Shown here: in pieces, positions 8,456 to 16,393 of the stretch
Position numbering within the stretch: position 1 is the stretch's first letter
How the letters are laid out: every line of letters starts with the position of its first letter
Source of the DNA: Streptomyces albiflavescens
GTDB lineage: Bacteria > Actinomycetota > Actinomycetes > Streptomycetales > Streptomycetaceae
Reading direction: 5' to 3'
Assembly: GCF_014645835.1 (NCBI RefSeq)
Contig: NZ_BMMM01000008.1
Span: 1 to 64,000, forward strand
DNA length: 64,000 nucleotides
Translations under genes and position numbers: made by a program
Notes under the pieces: generated by a model
Told to the model about the DNA's origin: nothing
Databases searched by the model: none
The model's input: the letters and a program-made list of their open reading frames with translations, nothing else

Positions 8456-10113
8456 CCACCTACGCCGAGCGGCCCTGGGTGGCCCTGCTCAACGATGCCC
8501 AGCGCGGCCCGGTGAGCCCCGCCGACACCTTGGTGCACGCCCTCCGCGAGGTCGTGACGCACACCCCGGACCACACCGCGCTCGCCTACTTCGACGGGCG
8601 GCTGAGCTACCGCGAGGTGGACGAGCTGAGCGACTCGGTCGCGGGGCACCTCGCCGCCCACGGCCTGGAGCGCGGCGACCGGGTCGCGATCCTGCTGCAG
8701 AACTCCCCGCACTTCGTGCTGGCCCTGCTCGGTGCCTGGAAGGCGGGCGCGACGGTCGTGCCCGTCAACCCGATGTACAAGTCGGGCGAGGTCCGGCACG
8801 TACTCCACGACGGGGACGTGCGCGCCCTGGTGTGCGCGGACCGCGCGTGGGAGTCGTATCTGCGCGAGACGGCCGCCGACTCGCCCGTACGCATCGTGCT
8901 GACGGCCTGTGAGCTGGATCTCCAGACCCGCAACGACGCGCGCGTGCTGGGCTTCGAGCGGCTGCCGGTCGCGGAGGGCACCGACGATCTCGTGGCCGTC
9001 GCGCGACGGGGCCACAAGGCTCCCGAGGGCCGCGACCTCGGCCCCTCCGACATCGCGCTGATCAGCTACACCTCCGGCACGAGCGGCACCCCCAAGGGGG
9101 CCACCAACACGCACGGCAACATCATGTACAACGCCGAGCGGCAGCGGACGGGCCTGGGGCTGCCCGAGGTGCCCGTCTACTTCGCGATGGCGCCGCTGTT
9201 CCACATCACCGGGATGGTCTGCCAGCTCGCCGCCTGCCTCAACAGCTCGGGCACGCTGGTCCTCGCCTACCGCTTCGAGGCGGGGGTCGTCCTCGACGCG
9301 TTCGCCGAGCACCGGCCCGCGTACACGGTCGGCCCGTCGACCGCCTTCATGGCGCTGGCCGCGCACCCGGCGGTCACGCCGGACCACTTCTCCTCCTTCG
9401 TGATCATCTCCTCCGGCGGCGCCCCGCTGCCGCCCGCCCTGGTGGAGAAGTTCCGGGCCGGTTTCGGTCCCTACATCCGCAACGGCTACGGGCTCACCGA
9501 GTGCACCGCGCCCTGTGCCTCCGTGCCCCCGGGCCGGGAGGCTCCCGTAGACCCGGTCTCGGGGACGCTGGCCGTCGGTGTGCCGGGCCCGGACACGGTC
9601 GTACGTATCGTCGACGACCAGGGGCAGGAGGTGCCGTTCGGGGAGCAGGGCGAGATCCTCGTACGCGGACCGCAGGTCGTGCCCGGCTACTGGCGCCGCC
9701 CCGAGGCCACCGCCGAGACCTTCCCGGACGGCGAGCTGCGTACCGGTGACATCGGTTTCATGGACTCCGACGGCTGGCTCTACGTGGTCGACCGCAAGAA
9801 GGACATGATCAACGCGTCCGGCTTCAAGGTGTGGCCCCGCGAGGTCGAGGACGTCCTCTACACGCACCCCGCGGTCCGCGAGGCGGCGGTCGTCGGGATA
9901 CCCGACGGCTACCGCGGAGAGACCGTCAAGGCGTACATCAGCCTGCGGCCGGGGGCCGAAGAGGACCCCGACGAGCTCGCCGCGTACTGCAAGGAGAGAC
10001 TGGCCGCCTACAAATATCCGCGGGAGGTGGAGATCCTGCCCGACTTGCCGAAGACGGCGAGTGGGAAGATCCTCCGTCGGGAACTTCGTTCCCGGTCCCA
10101 GCAGACCCGGTAG
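8452..10113 (+). CDS. Class I adenylate-forming acyl-CoA synthetase
   Basis: A 553-residue AMP-binding enzyme that activates a carboxylic acid to its CoA thioester via an acyl-adenylate. The GTG start at 8452 overlaps the SDR stop. Motifs in order are ISYTSGTSGTPKGA (P-loop-like A3, about 204), FHITGM (about 250), NGYGLTECTAP (A5, about 344), LRTGDIGFMDSDGWLYVVDRKKDMI (A7-A8, about 427-450) and LPKTASGKILRREL (A10 Lys near 540). Full length suggests an active medium- or long-chain fatty-acid, aryl or keto-acid ligase; the sequence does not fix specificity. It is coupled to the upstream SDR and followed 68 bp later by its probable regulator. Confidence 0.92.
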   Translation: MTTYAERPWVALLNDAQRGPVSPADTLVHALREVVTHTPDHTALAYFDGRLSYREVDELSDSVAGHLAAHGLERGDRVAILLQNSPHFVLALLGAWKAGATVVPVNPMYKSGEVRHVLHDGDVRALVCADRAWESYLRETAADSPVRIVLTACELDLQTRNDARVLGFERLPVAEGTDDLVAVARRGHKAPEGRDLGPSDIALISYTSGTSGTPKGATNTHGNIMYNAERQRTGLGLPEVPVYFAMAPLFHITGMVCQLAACLNSSGTLVLAYRFEAGVVLDAFAEHRPAYTVGPSTAFMALAAHPAVTPDHFSSFVIISSGGAPLPPALVEKFRAGFGPYIRNGYGLTECTAPCASVPPGREAPVDPVSGTLAVGVPGPDTVVRIVDDQGQEVPFGEQGEILVRGPQVVPGYWRRPEATAETFPDGELRTGDIGFMDSDGWLYVVDRKKDMINASGFKVWPREVEDVLYTHPAVREAAVVGIPDGYRGETVKAYISLRPGAEEDPDELAAYCKERLAAYKYPREVEILPDLPKTASGKILRRELRSRSQQTR

Positions 10114-10181
10114 AACGCTCCGGAACACCAGGACTGACTGGAGCGTTTCGGACGACAGCGATGGAAAGGCAGGTGGCGGCA

Positions 10182-10775
10182 GTGCCCAGGACGACGGACG
10201 GTGACGGCACGCCCGTCCCGCAGCGGCTCTTGGCCGCCGCCACCCGGCTCTTCGCCGAGCAGGGATACGACCGCACCTCCGTGCAGGAGATCGTCGAGGC
10301 GGCGGGCGTCACCAAGGGTGCGCTGTACCACTACTTCGGCTCCAAGGACGACCTCCTGCACGAGGTGTACGCGCGCGTGCTGCGTATCCAGCAGGAGCGC
10401 CTGGACGCCTTCGCGGACGCCGACGCGCCGGTCGAGGAGCGGTTGCGCGGTGCCGCGGCCGATGTCGTCGTCACCACGATCGACAACCTCGACGACGCGT
10501 CGATCTTCTTCCGCTCGATGCATCACCTCAGCCCCGAGAAGCACAAGCAGGTGCGTGCGGAGCGGCGTCGCTACCACGAGCGGTTCCGTGCGCTCGTCGA
10601 AGAGGGCCAGAAGAAGGGCGTCTTCTCCACGGCGACCCCCGCCGACCTGGTCGTCGACTACCACTTCGGCTCCGTGCACCACCTGTCGACGTGGTACCGC
10701 CCCGACGGCCCGCTCACCCCCCAGCAGGTCGCCGACCACCTGGCGGACCTGCTGCTGCGAGCGCTGCGGCCGTAA
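10182..10775 (+). CDS. TetR/AcrR family transcriptional regulator
   Basis: A 197-residue one-component regulator. The N-terminal helix-turn-helix is clear (RLLAAATRLFAEQGYDRTS, then EIVEAAGVTKGALYHYFGSKDDLL at about residues 31-54). A ligand-binding helical domain follows, with the FRSMHHLSPEK and YHFGSVHHLSTWYRP segments. GTG 10182 is chosen because AGGTGG lies just upstream; an ATG at 10161 would add seven residues without a ribosome site. As the third gene of the SDR-acyl-CoA synthetase operon it probably senses an acyl-CoA or related metabolite. It is the best candidate to bind the CCGAC-N2-GTCGG dyads at 7633, 13250 and 18170. A hairpin follows directly. Confidence 0.9.
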   Translation: MPRTTDGDGTPVPQRLLAAATRLFAEQGYDRTSVQEIVEAAGVTKGALYHYFGSKDDLLHEVYARVLRIQQERLDAFADADAPVEERLRGAAADVVVTTIDNLDDASIFFRSMHHLSPEKHKQVRAERRRYHERFRALVEEGQKKGVFSTATPADLVVDYHFGSVHHLSTWYRPDGPLTPQQVADHLADLLLRALRP

Positions 10776-10780
10776 CAGGG

Positions 10781-10830
10781 GATCGCGCAGTTCCCCGCGC
10801 CTCTTCAGGGACGCGGGGAACTGCGCGATC
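10781..10830. terminator. Strong 19-bp-stem hairpin terminator (dispersed Streptomyces repeat)
   Basis: gatcgcgcagttccccgcg (10781-10799) and its exact reverse complement (10812-10830) flank a 12-nt loop and are followed by TTTT on the plus strand. It lies 5 bp after the TetR gene and before the convergent acyl-CoA dehydrogenase gene, so it can serve both strands. Palindromes of this sequence recur widely at Streptomyces gene ends, as I recall. Confidence 0.85.
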
Positions 10831-10874
10831 TTTTGAGCGAGGGTCTGGGGGCGTAGCCGCCGGCGACCATGGGG

Positions 10875-10911
10875 GTCCCCCTGCTCGAGCGAAGCCGAGA
10901 GCTTGGGGGAC
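10875..10911. repeat. Dispersed gtccccc...gggggac hairpin
   Basis: GTCCCCC (10875-10881) and GGGGGAC (10905-10911) enclose a ctcgagcgaagccgagag core. The reverse complement closely matches the central hairpin of the 29064-29268 element (tcccccacgctcggcttcgctcg...gggggga), but the terminal inverted repeats found there are absent here. Confidence 0.7.
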
Positions 10912-10964
10912 GGCAGGGGCGGAGGGGGCGAAAACCCCACTCCACCCTCACCCGCCCGCCCGAC

Positions 10965-12179
10965 TCACACGTACTTCTTGATCTCCCGCCGTGCCAGCGA
11001 GCGCTGATGGACCTCGTCGGGCCCGTCCGCGAGCTTCAGCGTCCGCGCACTCGCCCAGAGTTCGGCGAGCGGGAAGTCCTGACTGACACCACCCGCACCG
11101 TGCAACTGGACGGCCTTGTCGAGGATGTCGACGACCGTACGAGGCGTGGCGATCTTGATGGCCTGGATCTCGGTGTGGGCGCCCTTGTTGCCGACGGTGT
11201 CCATCATCCAGGCGGTCTTGAGGACCAGCAGCCGGAGCTGCTCGACCGCCACGCGCGCGTCGGCGATCCAGTTCTGGACCACGCCCTGCTGGGCGAGCGG
11301 CTTGCCGAACGCCGTACGGGACACGGCCCGGCGGCACATCAGCTCGATCGCCCGCTCGGCCATGCCGATCAGCCGCATGCAGTGGTGGATCCGCCCGGGA
11401 CCGAGCCGCGCCTGGGCGATGGCGAAGCCGCCGCCCTCCTCGCCGACCAGGTTGCTCACGGGCACCCGGACGTGGTCGAACACGACCTCGGCATGCCCGC
11501 CGTGGGAGTGGTCCTCGTACCCGTACACCTGCATGGCGCGCCGGACTTCGAGACCCGGGGTGTCGCGGGGGACGAGCACCATGGACTGCTGGCGGCGGAT
11601 GTCCGCGCCCTGCGGGTCCGTCTTGCCCATCACGATGAAGATCTTGCAGTCGGGGTTCATCGCCCCGGAGATGTACCACTTGCGGCCGGTGATGACGTAC
11701 TCGTCGCCATCCCGCTCGATGAGCGTGGTGATGTTCGTGGCGTCGGAGGAGGCCACCTCCGGCTCGGTCATCGCGAACGCCGAGCGGATCTCACCGGCCA
11801 GCAGCGGCTCCAGCCACTGCTTCTTCTGCTGCTCGTCGCCGAACTGCGCGAGCACCTCCATGTTGCCGGTGTCCGGCGCGGCGCAGTTCAGCGCGGTGGG
11901 CGCCAAGTGCGGGCTGCGTCCGGTGATTTCGGCGAGTGGGGCGTACTGGAGGTTGGTGAGCCCGGCCCCGTACTCGGAGTCGGGGAGGAACAGGTTCCAC
12001 AGGCCCTGCCTGCGGGCCTCGGCCTTCAACTCCCCGACCACGGCGGGCGTGTCCCACGGCGAGGCCAGCTGTGCGCGCTGCTCCTCGGCGACGGCCTCCG
12101 CCGGATAGACATACTCGTCCATGAAGGCGAGCAGCTTCCGGCGCAGCTCTTCGGTGCGCGCGTCGAATGCGAAGTCCAT
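10965..12179 (-). CDS. Acyl-CoA dehydrogenase family protein (ACAD10/11-like)
   Basis: A 404-residue flavoprotein of the acyl-CoA dehydrogenase superfamily. Visible features are the FAD/substrate motif AFAMTEPEVASSDATNI near residue 134, the beta-domain GRKWYISGAMNPDCKI near 164, RLGPGRIHHCMRLIGMAERA near 258 and the C-terminal VQLHGAGGVSQDFPLA near 362. The sequence has the flavour of ACAD10/ACAD11 and bacterial LvaC proteins, which process 4-phosphoacyl-CoA rather than performing ordinary beta-oxidation. The next gene upstream in the operon, 6 bp away, is the matching phosphotransferase. The operator at 13250 upstream of that gene probably controls both. A classical alpha,beta-dehydrogenase role cannot be excluded. 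Confidence 0.88.
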   Translation of the reverse strand: MDFAFDARTEELRRKLLAFMDEYVYPAEAVAEEQRAQLASPWDTPAVVGELKAEARRQGLWNLFLPDSEYGAGLTNLQYAPLAEITGRSPHLAPTALNCAAPDTGNMEVLAQFGDEQQKKQWLEPLLAGEIRSAFAMTEPEVASSDATNITTLIERDGDEYVITGRKWYISGAMNPDCKIFIVMGKTDPQGADIRRQQSMVLVPRDTPGLEVRRAMQVYGYEDHSHGGHAEVVFDHVRVPVSNLVGEEGGGFAIAQARLGPGRIHHCMRLIGMAERAIELMCRRAVSRTAFGKPLAQQGVVQNWIADARVAVEQLRLLVLKTAWMMDTVGNKGAHTEIQAIKIATPRTVVDILDKAVQLHGAGGVSQDFPLAELWASARTLKLADGPDEVHQRSLARREIKKYV

Positions 12180-12185
12180 GGCGGA

Positions 12186-13208
12186 TCAGCCTTCCTGAAG
12201 GGTGGTCAGGCCGTGCTCGATGAAGAAGGGGACCAGCTCACCGATGCGGTCGAAGCCCGCGCCGACCGTCTGGCCGAGCGTGTAGCGGTAGTGGATGCCC
12301 TCCAGGATCACGGCGAGCTTGAACCAGGCGAACGCCGTGTACCAGGAGACGGCGGACACGTCGCGCCCCGAGCGCGCGGCGTACCGCTCGACGATCTCGG
12401 CCGGGTCCGGGTGTCCGGCGGCCGAAGCGGTCGTGCTGATGGGGGAGCTGGGGAGATCGAGCGGGGCGCTGTACATCACCAGCAGCCCCAGATCGGTGAG
12501 CGGATCGCCGAGCGTGGACATCTCCCAGTCCAGGATGGCCTTGATCCGGTCGTCGGTGCCGATCAGTACGTTGTCGAGCCGGTAGTCGCCGTGCACGACG
12601 GAGGGCGCCGGGGAGTGCGGCAGTGCGCGCCCCAGGGCAGCGTGCAACTCGTCGATCCCCGCGAGCTCCCGGTTCCTGGATGCGTCCAACTGCTTGCCCC
12701 AGCGGCGCAGTTGCCGGTCGAGGAAGCCCTCGGGCCGGCCGAAGTCCGCGAGGCCCACCTCGGCGGGGTCCACCGAGTGCAGCTCGACCAGTGTGTCCAC
12801 GAGCCCGAGGACCGCGTCGCGGGTGCGCTCCGGGCCGAGCGGAGCGAGCTGCTCGGCGGTGCGGTAGGGCGTGCCGTCCACGAACTCCATGACGTAGAAC
12901 GGCGCGCCGAGCACCGACTCGTCCTCGCACAGCAGCACCGGGCGGGGCACCGGCACGGCCGTCGGGTGCAGCGCGCTGATCACCCGGTGCTCGCGCTTCA
13001 TGTCGTGCGCGGTGGCCAGCACATGGCCCAGCGGCGGCCGTCGGACGACCCACTTCGCCGTCCCGTCCGAGACCGCGTAGGTGAGGTTCGACCGTCCGCC
13101 TTCGATGAGCCGGCCGGTCAGGGGGCCGTTCACCAGTCCGGGCCGCTCACGGTCGAGCAGGCCGCGCAACTGGTCGAGATCGAGACCTGGCGGGTGGTCT
13201 GGGCTCAT
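12186..13208 (-). CDS. APH-family phosphotransferase (ACAD10/LvaA-like kinase)
   Basis: A 340-residue aminoglycoside-phosphotransferase-fold kinase. The catalytic loop VVHGDYRLDNVLIG near residue 200 carries the Asp and Asn, and the metal-binding AILDWEMSTLGDPLTDLG near 219 is intact. The N-lobe has VVRRPPLGHVL with a plausible ATP-binding Arg/Lys. Two overlapping ATG codons occur at 13206-13211; the second (start 13208) has proper spacing to AGGAG. In human ACAD10/11 and in the Pseudomonas levulinate pathway (LvaA) such kinases phosphorylate 4-hydroxyacyl-CoA, after which an ACAD partner eliminates phosphate. The dehydrogenase gene lies 6 bp downstream here. The small LvaB partner was not found nearby. 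The TetR-type operator is 42 bp upstream of the start. Confidence 0.88.
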   Translation of the reverse strand: MSPDHPPGLDLDQLRGLLDRERPGLVNGPLTGRLIEGGRSNLTYAVSDGTAKWVVRRPPLGHVLATAHDMKREHRVISALHPTAVPVPRPVLLCEDESVLGAPFYVMEFVDGTPYRTAEQLAPLGPERTRDAVLGLVDTLVELHSVDPAEVGLADFGRPEGFLDRQLRRWGKQLDASRNRELAGIDELHAALGRALPHSPAPSVVHGDYRLDNVLIGTDDRIKAILDWEMSTLGDPLTDLGLLVMYSAPLDLPSSPISTTASAAGHPDPAEIVERYAARSGRDVSAVSWYTAFAWFKLAVILEGIHYRYTLGQTVGAGFDRIGELVPFFIEHGLTTLQEG

Positions 13209-13249
13209 CATTGCTCCTACACACACGAATATGGGACGTGACCATGATG

Positions 13250-13261
13250 CCGACCAGTCGG
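13250..13261. promoter_or_regulatory. TetR-type operator, site B
   Basis: CCGAC-CA-GTCGG is a perfect 5+5 dyad followed by TATG, 42 bp upstream of the phosphotransferase start. It matches site C (18170) across CCGACCAGTCGG and the following ATG, and site A (7633) over ACCAGTCGGTATG on the opposite strand. Confidence 0.7.
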
Positions 13262-13345
13262 TATGTCGTCCAGAGAGTGCGCCAAACGTGATCGGCGTCT
13301 CGCTCCGGAGTCGGGAATCCGGGGCGAGACGCCGATGGAATCGTC

Positions 13346-13642
13346 CTAGTGGTCGTCCCAGTGACCGTCGTGCGAGGCGTGCCGGTGGCCGTCGTGCAGA
13401 TAGTCGAGGTGGTCGCCGTGCGCGACGGCGGGGTGGCCGCAGTCCTCGCCGTGCTGGTGGCCGTGCCCGTCGTGGGCGATGTGGCCGCTCGGCTCGCACT
13501 CGTCCCAGTGTCCCGCGTGCTCGCGGTGCAGATGGCCGTCGTGCACGTAGTCGACGTGGTCCCCGTGCCGCACCTCGGTGTGACCGCAGGTCGGGCCATG
13601 GGTGTGCTCGTGGGTGGGGTGTTCCTGGTGAAGGGTGGTCAT
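13346..13642 (-). CDS. Small histidine-rich metal-binding protein
   Basis: A 98-residue cytoplasmic protein with about 28% His plus many Asp residues and a few Cys. Its body is an internal duplication: HGDHVDYVHDGHLHREHAGHWDE is echoed by HGDHLDYLHDGHRHASHDGHWDD. The N terminus has HEHTHGPTCGH and the middle GHGHQHGEDCGH. The start at 13642 has a GAAGGTGAG ribosome site. Such short proteins are common in actinobacteria and are sometimes mislabelled as zinc transporter. The composition indicates Zn, Ni or Co binding, as a store or chaperone. It stands alone, divergent from the NADP oxidoreductase, and I saw no Zur or Nur box in the 114-bp gap. Confidence 0.8.
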   Translation of the reverse strand: MTTLHQEHPTHEHTHGPTCGHTEVRHGDHVDYVHDGHLHREHAGHWDECEPSGHIAHDGHGHQHGEDCGHPAVAHGDHLDYLHDGHRHASHDGHWDDH

Positions 13643-13756
13643 GCTGCTCACCTTCGGAAGTGGCGTGGAAGGACGACTCAGGCTAACGCCGCAAAGTGCA
13701 GTAATTCCGCCTATTCCGGCTTGCGTGCCGCGCCAGTACCCCAGAGGGTCGAGGGC

Positions 13757-14692
13757 ATGAAGGCGATCAGCTACAGCCGGTACGGCGGGCCCGACGTACT
13801 GGAGTACGGCGACGTCCGCGACCCCAAGGTCGGACCCGACTCCGTCCTGGTGAAGGTGCGCGCGGCGTCCGTGAACCCCGTCGACTGGAAGTGCCGCGAG
13901 GGCTACCTGGACGGGATCCTGGACCCCGTCTTCCCGGTGATCCCCGGCTGGGACGTGTCCGGCGTGGTCGTCCAGCCCGGCGCGGCCATCACCGAGTTCG
14001 CGGTTGGCGACGAGGTCATCGCGTATGCCCGCGAGGACGTCCTCTGGCGCGGCACCTTCGCCGAGTACGTCGCGGCACCCGTGCGCACTCTCGCCCGCAA
14101 ACCGCGGAACCTTTCCTTCGAGGAGGCGGCGGGCCTGCCGCTGGCGGGGCTCACCGCGTACCAGATGCTCACCAAGGTCCTCGACGTGACGGCGGGCGAC
14201 ACCGTCCTCGTCCACGCGGCCGCGGGCGGCGTCGGGTCGATCGCGGTCCAGCTCGCCCGCCACCTGGGGGCTCGCGTGATCGGCACGGCGAGCGAGTCGA
14301 ACCACGATTTCGTACGGTCCCTGGGCGGCGAGCCCGTCAGCTACGGCGAGGGTCTCGCCGAGCGCGTACGGGCCCTCGCGCCGGAGGGGGTGAACGCGGT
14401 CTTCGACACGATCGGCGGCGACACGATGAAGATCTCTGCCGAGCTGCTGGCCCCCGAAGGCCGGCTGGCCTCCATCGCCGACCCCGATGTGGTCGGCTTC
14501 GGCGGCCGCTACTACTTCGTCCGCCCGAACCCGCACGATCTGCAGAGCCTGAGTGACCTCGCCGAGCAGGGCGTCGTCTCGGTCCATGTCTCCGAGACGT
14601 TCCCGCTGGAACGGGCGGCGGACGCGCATCGGCTGAGCGCGGAGGGGCGTACGCGGGGGAAGATCGTGGTGACGGTGGACTGGGCGGACTGA
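13757..14692 (+). CDS. MDR-family NADPH:quinone reductase-like oxidoreductase
   Basis: A 311-residue zinc-independent medium-chain dehydrogenase. The N-terminal GroES-like domain begins MKAISYSRYGGPDVLEYGDV and contains NPVDWKCREG. The nucleotide-binding motif VLVHAAAGGVGSIAVQLA lies near residue 152, followed by GARVIGTAS. The C terminus ends ERAADAHRLSAEGRTRGKIVV, as usual for the family. The catalytic-zinc Cys/His set of alcohol dehydrogenases is absent. It probably reduces quinones or alpha,beta-unsaturated carbonyls with NADPH. GAGGG precedes the ATG. The gene is monocistronic, and its stop codon (14690-14692) lies in a sequence repeated in the array that follows. Confidence 0.88.
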   Translation: MKAISYSRYGGPDVLEYGDVRDPKVGPDSVLVKVRAASVNPVDWKCREGYLDGILDPVFPVIPGWDVSGVVVQPGAAITEFAVGDEVIAYAREDVLWRGTFAEYVAAPVRTLARKPRNLSFEEAAGLPLAGLTAYQMLTKVLDVTAGDTVLVHAAAGGVGSIAVQLARHLGARVIGTASESNHDFVRSLGGEPVSYGEGLAERVRALAPEGVNAVFDTIGGDTMKISAELLAPEGRLASIADPDVVGFGGRYYFVRPNPHDLQSLSDLAEQGVVSVHVSETFPLERAADAHRLSAEGRTRGKIVVTVDWAD

Positions 14693-14700
14693 ACCCGCGC

Positions 14701-14815
14701 GGGCCATCCGGGGAGGCGGACTGAACCCGGGCCATCCGGGGAGGCGGACTGAACCCGGGCCATCCTCGGAGGCGGTCTCAACCCCGGCCCACCCTCACCG
14801 GCGGACCGAACCTCG
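14701..14815. repeat. 28-bp tandem repeat array after a stop codon
   Basis: Units gggccatccggggaggcgga plus ctgaaccc start at 14701, 14729 and 14757 (exact 28-bp period; the third is slightly diverged), and a fourth degenerate copy runs from about 14785. Each early unit repeats the gene's own 3' end, gcggactgaaccc, including an in-register TGA. The array fills the convergent gap between the oxidoreductase and DUF202 genes. Confidence 0.85.
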
Positions 14816-14823
14816 GGGCACCC

Positions 14824-15150
14824 TCAGAACACGAGTGCCACCGCGCATACGGCCAGCGCGACCGTGCACAGGGTCGCCGCCGTCGCGTGGCGGGGCGTGA
14901 GCGCCGGGGGGCCCTCCGGGCCGGATGCCGCGAGCACACGGATACGACGATGGGCGATGGCCAGAAAACCCATCCAGAGCGCGCAGCAGACAGCGCAGGC
15001 GAGGACGCCGGCCGGCGAGCGGCCGCCGTGCAGGGCGGTCTTCGCGGCGAGCACTGCCGCGACGGTGCTGGAGAGGGTCGTACGGCGCCACGCGAGCCGG
15101 GTACGTTCCGGTTGCAGGCCCGGGTCGCGTTCCCGGATGGGCTCGGTCAT
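14824..15150 (-). CDS. DUF202 membrane protein, second of a pair
   Basis: A 108-residue integral membrane protein with the DUF202 signature near the N terminus (DPGLQPERTRLAWRRTTLS) and three hydrophobic segments (about residues 28-45, 50-68 and 86-108). DUF202 proteins (YidH/YidG-like) are small inner-membrane proteins of unknown biochemical role, sometimes fused to transporters. The ATG at 15150 overlaps the stop of the upstream DUF202 gene by 4 bp, so the two are translationally coupled and probably form a heteromer. It ends next to the 28-bp repeat array. Confidence 0.85.
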   Translation of the reverse strand: MTEPIRERDPGLQPERTRLAWRRTTLSSTVAAVLAAKTALHGGRSPAGVLACAVCCALWMGFLAIAHRRIRVLAASGPEGPPALTPRHATAATLCTVALAVCAVALVF

Positions 15151-15539
15151 CCTTCCCAGCCGACGAGTACGACGACGACCATCGCGACGGCGACGATCGC
15201 GACGGCGATGCTCAGCACGGTCGGGAAGCGGGACACCGGCAGGTCTTCGCCTCTCCGCATCGCCTGCTCGCAGCGGATCCAGTGATTGACGGCGCGCAGC
15301 GAGCAGAGCACACCCGCGCCCAGCAGAGCCAGGGCCAGACCGACGCGCCAGCCCCACCGGAGATCGGGCAGGAACTGGTCCACCGCGAAGCCGCCGCCGA
15401 TCAGGGCGAGAGCGGTGCGCAGCCAGGCCAGAAAGGTCCGCTCGTTCGCCAGCGAGAACCGGTAGTCGGGCGTCCCGCCCTCTTTCCGGACCTCCTGGGG
15501 CGCGAACCACAGCCGGACATTCCGCACGAGTTCGATCAC
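15147..15539 (-). CDS. DUF202 / YidH family membrane protein, first of a pair
   Basis: A 130-residue membrane protein. The DUF202 motif is RFSLANERTFLAWLRTALALIGGG near residue 27, followed by transmembrane segments at about 40-58, 62-82 and 105-128. The soluble N terminus is short (MIELVRNVRLWFAPQEV). Translation starts at GTG 15539. It is the promoter-proximal gene of a two-gene operon with the coupled paralogue at 14824-15150. The partner's sequence is well diverged, which argues for an old duplication with specialised subunits. Function is unknown. Confidence 0.87.
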   Translation of the reverse strand: MIELVRNVRLWFAPQEVRKEGGTPDYRFSLANERTFLAWLRTALALIGGGFAVDQFLPDLRWGWRVGLALALLGAGVLCSLRAVNHWIRCEQAMRRGEDLPVSRFPTVLSIAVAIVAVAMVVVVLVGWEG

Positions 15540-15604
15540 GTGCAGGACCCTACCGGGGCGCCCGGCACAGGACGTTGTCAGTGCCTCCCGTTACGGTTCG
15601 GGCC

Positions 15605-16393
15605 ATGGATGTTCCCACGTCACTGGCCTCGTTCGCGCTGTCCGGGTACGGCATCGCCCCCGCCGAGCACCTGCTCGCGCTGCCCGGGTTCTGGCCGGCG
15701 TACTACGGCCCGACCTGGGACGGCTTCGCGGACGAGCCCGAGCTGTTCGGCGCGGACGCGGCGGATGTCGACGCCGCGGCCGAGGCGCTGTACGACGCGA
15801 CGGAGATCTGGCCCGCGTTCTGCCTGCCGTTGGCGGGCGGGCACCTCGTGTGGATCGTCCAGGTCACCTTGTCGGACGATCCCGGCACCAGCTATCTGAT
15901 CACTCACCCCGACTGGCGCAGGCACGGCCACCTCGCCTCGATCGAGGGTCACTTCAGCGGGCCGGGGCTGTCCTGGCCCGAGCTGGTGGCCGTCGCCGAC
16001 TCCGCCCCGGCGGATGCCGAGGGTATACGCGACCCCGACCTGCGGCTTCTCCTGCTGCTCCCGGCGTTCGGCGACGCGGACGTGCCGGTGGAGGAGGCGG
16101 TGGAGCGGATCGCGGGCGCGCTCACGGCGGTCGGGGTGTCCCGGGCCGCTGCGCCCGCGGCGGCCGAGCGGTTCCTGGACCATCCGTTCTGGGACGGCCC
16201 CACCTGGACGGTGCAGGGCCCGAGCCCGCTCAGCGGCAGCGATGCCCGGCCCAGTCCCCTGGCCATGTGCGACGGCCGCTACAGCCCCAGAACGGTGCGG
16301 CTCGGGCCGGCCGTCACCCCGGACCAGGAGCGGGCCCTGGCCGACGCGCTCGCGGGCGGCCTGCGCCCGGGGGATCAGCCCTTCGCCCGGTAG
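15605..16393 (+). CDS. Hypothetical protein
   Basis: A 262-residue acidic soluble protein with no family I recognise. It is rich in Trp, Pro and Asp (FWPAYYGPTWDGFADEPELFG near 26, and FWDGPTWTVQGPSPL near 196) and has a hydrophobic strand GHLVWIVQVTLSDDPG near 84. The ATG at 15605 is used because TACGGT lies 7 nt upstream, which fits a leaderless start; an in-frame ATG at 15575 is rejected. The 3' end overlaps the convergent Nudix gene by 19 bp, so antisense transcription is expected there. The overall look (acidic, Trp-rich, single domain) recalls immunity or SUKH-like proteins, but no toxin is adjacent and this is speculative. Confidence 0.72.
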   Translation: MDVPTSLASFALSGYGIAPAEHLLALPGFWPAYYGPTWDGFADEPELFGADAADVDAAAEALYDATEIWPAFCLPLAGGHLVWIVQVTLSDDPGTSYLITHPDWRRHGHLASIEGHFSGPGLSWPELVAVADSAPADAEGIRDPDLRLLLLLPAFGDADVPVEEAVERIAGALTAVGVSRAAAPAAAERFLDHPFWDGPTWTVQGPSPLSGSDARPSPLAMCDGRYSPRTVRLGPAVTPDQERALADALAGGLRPGDQPFAR

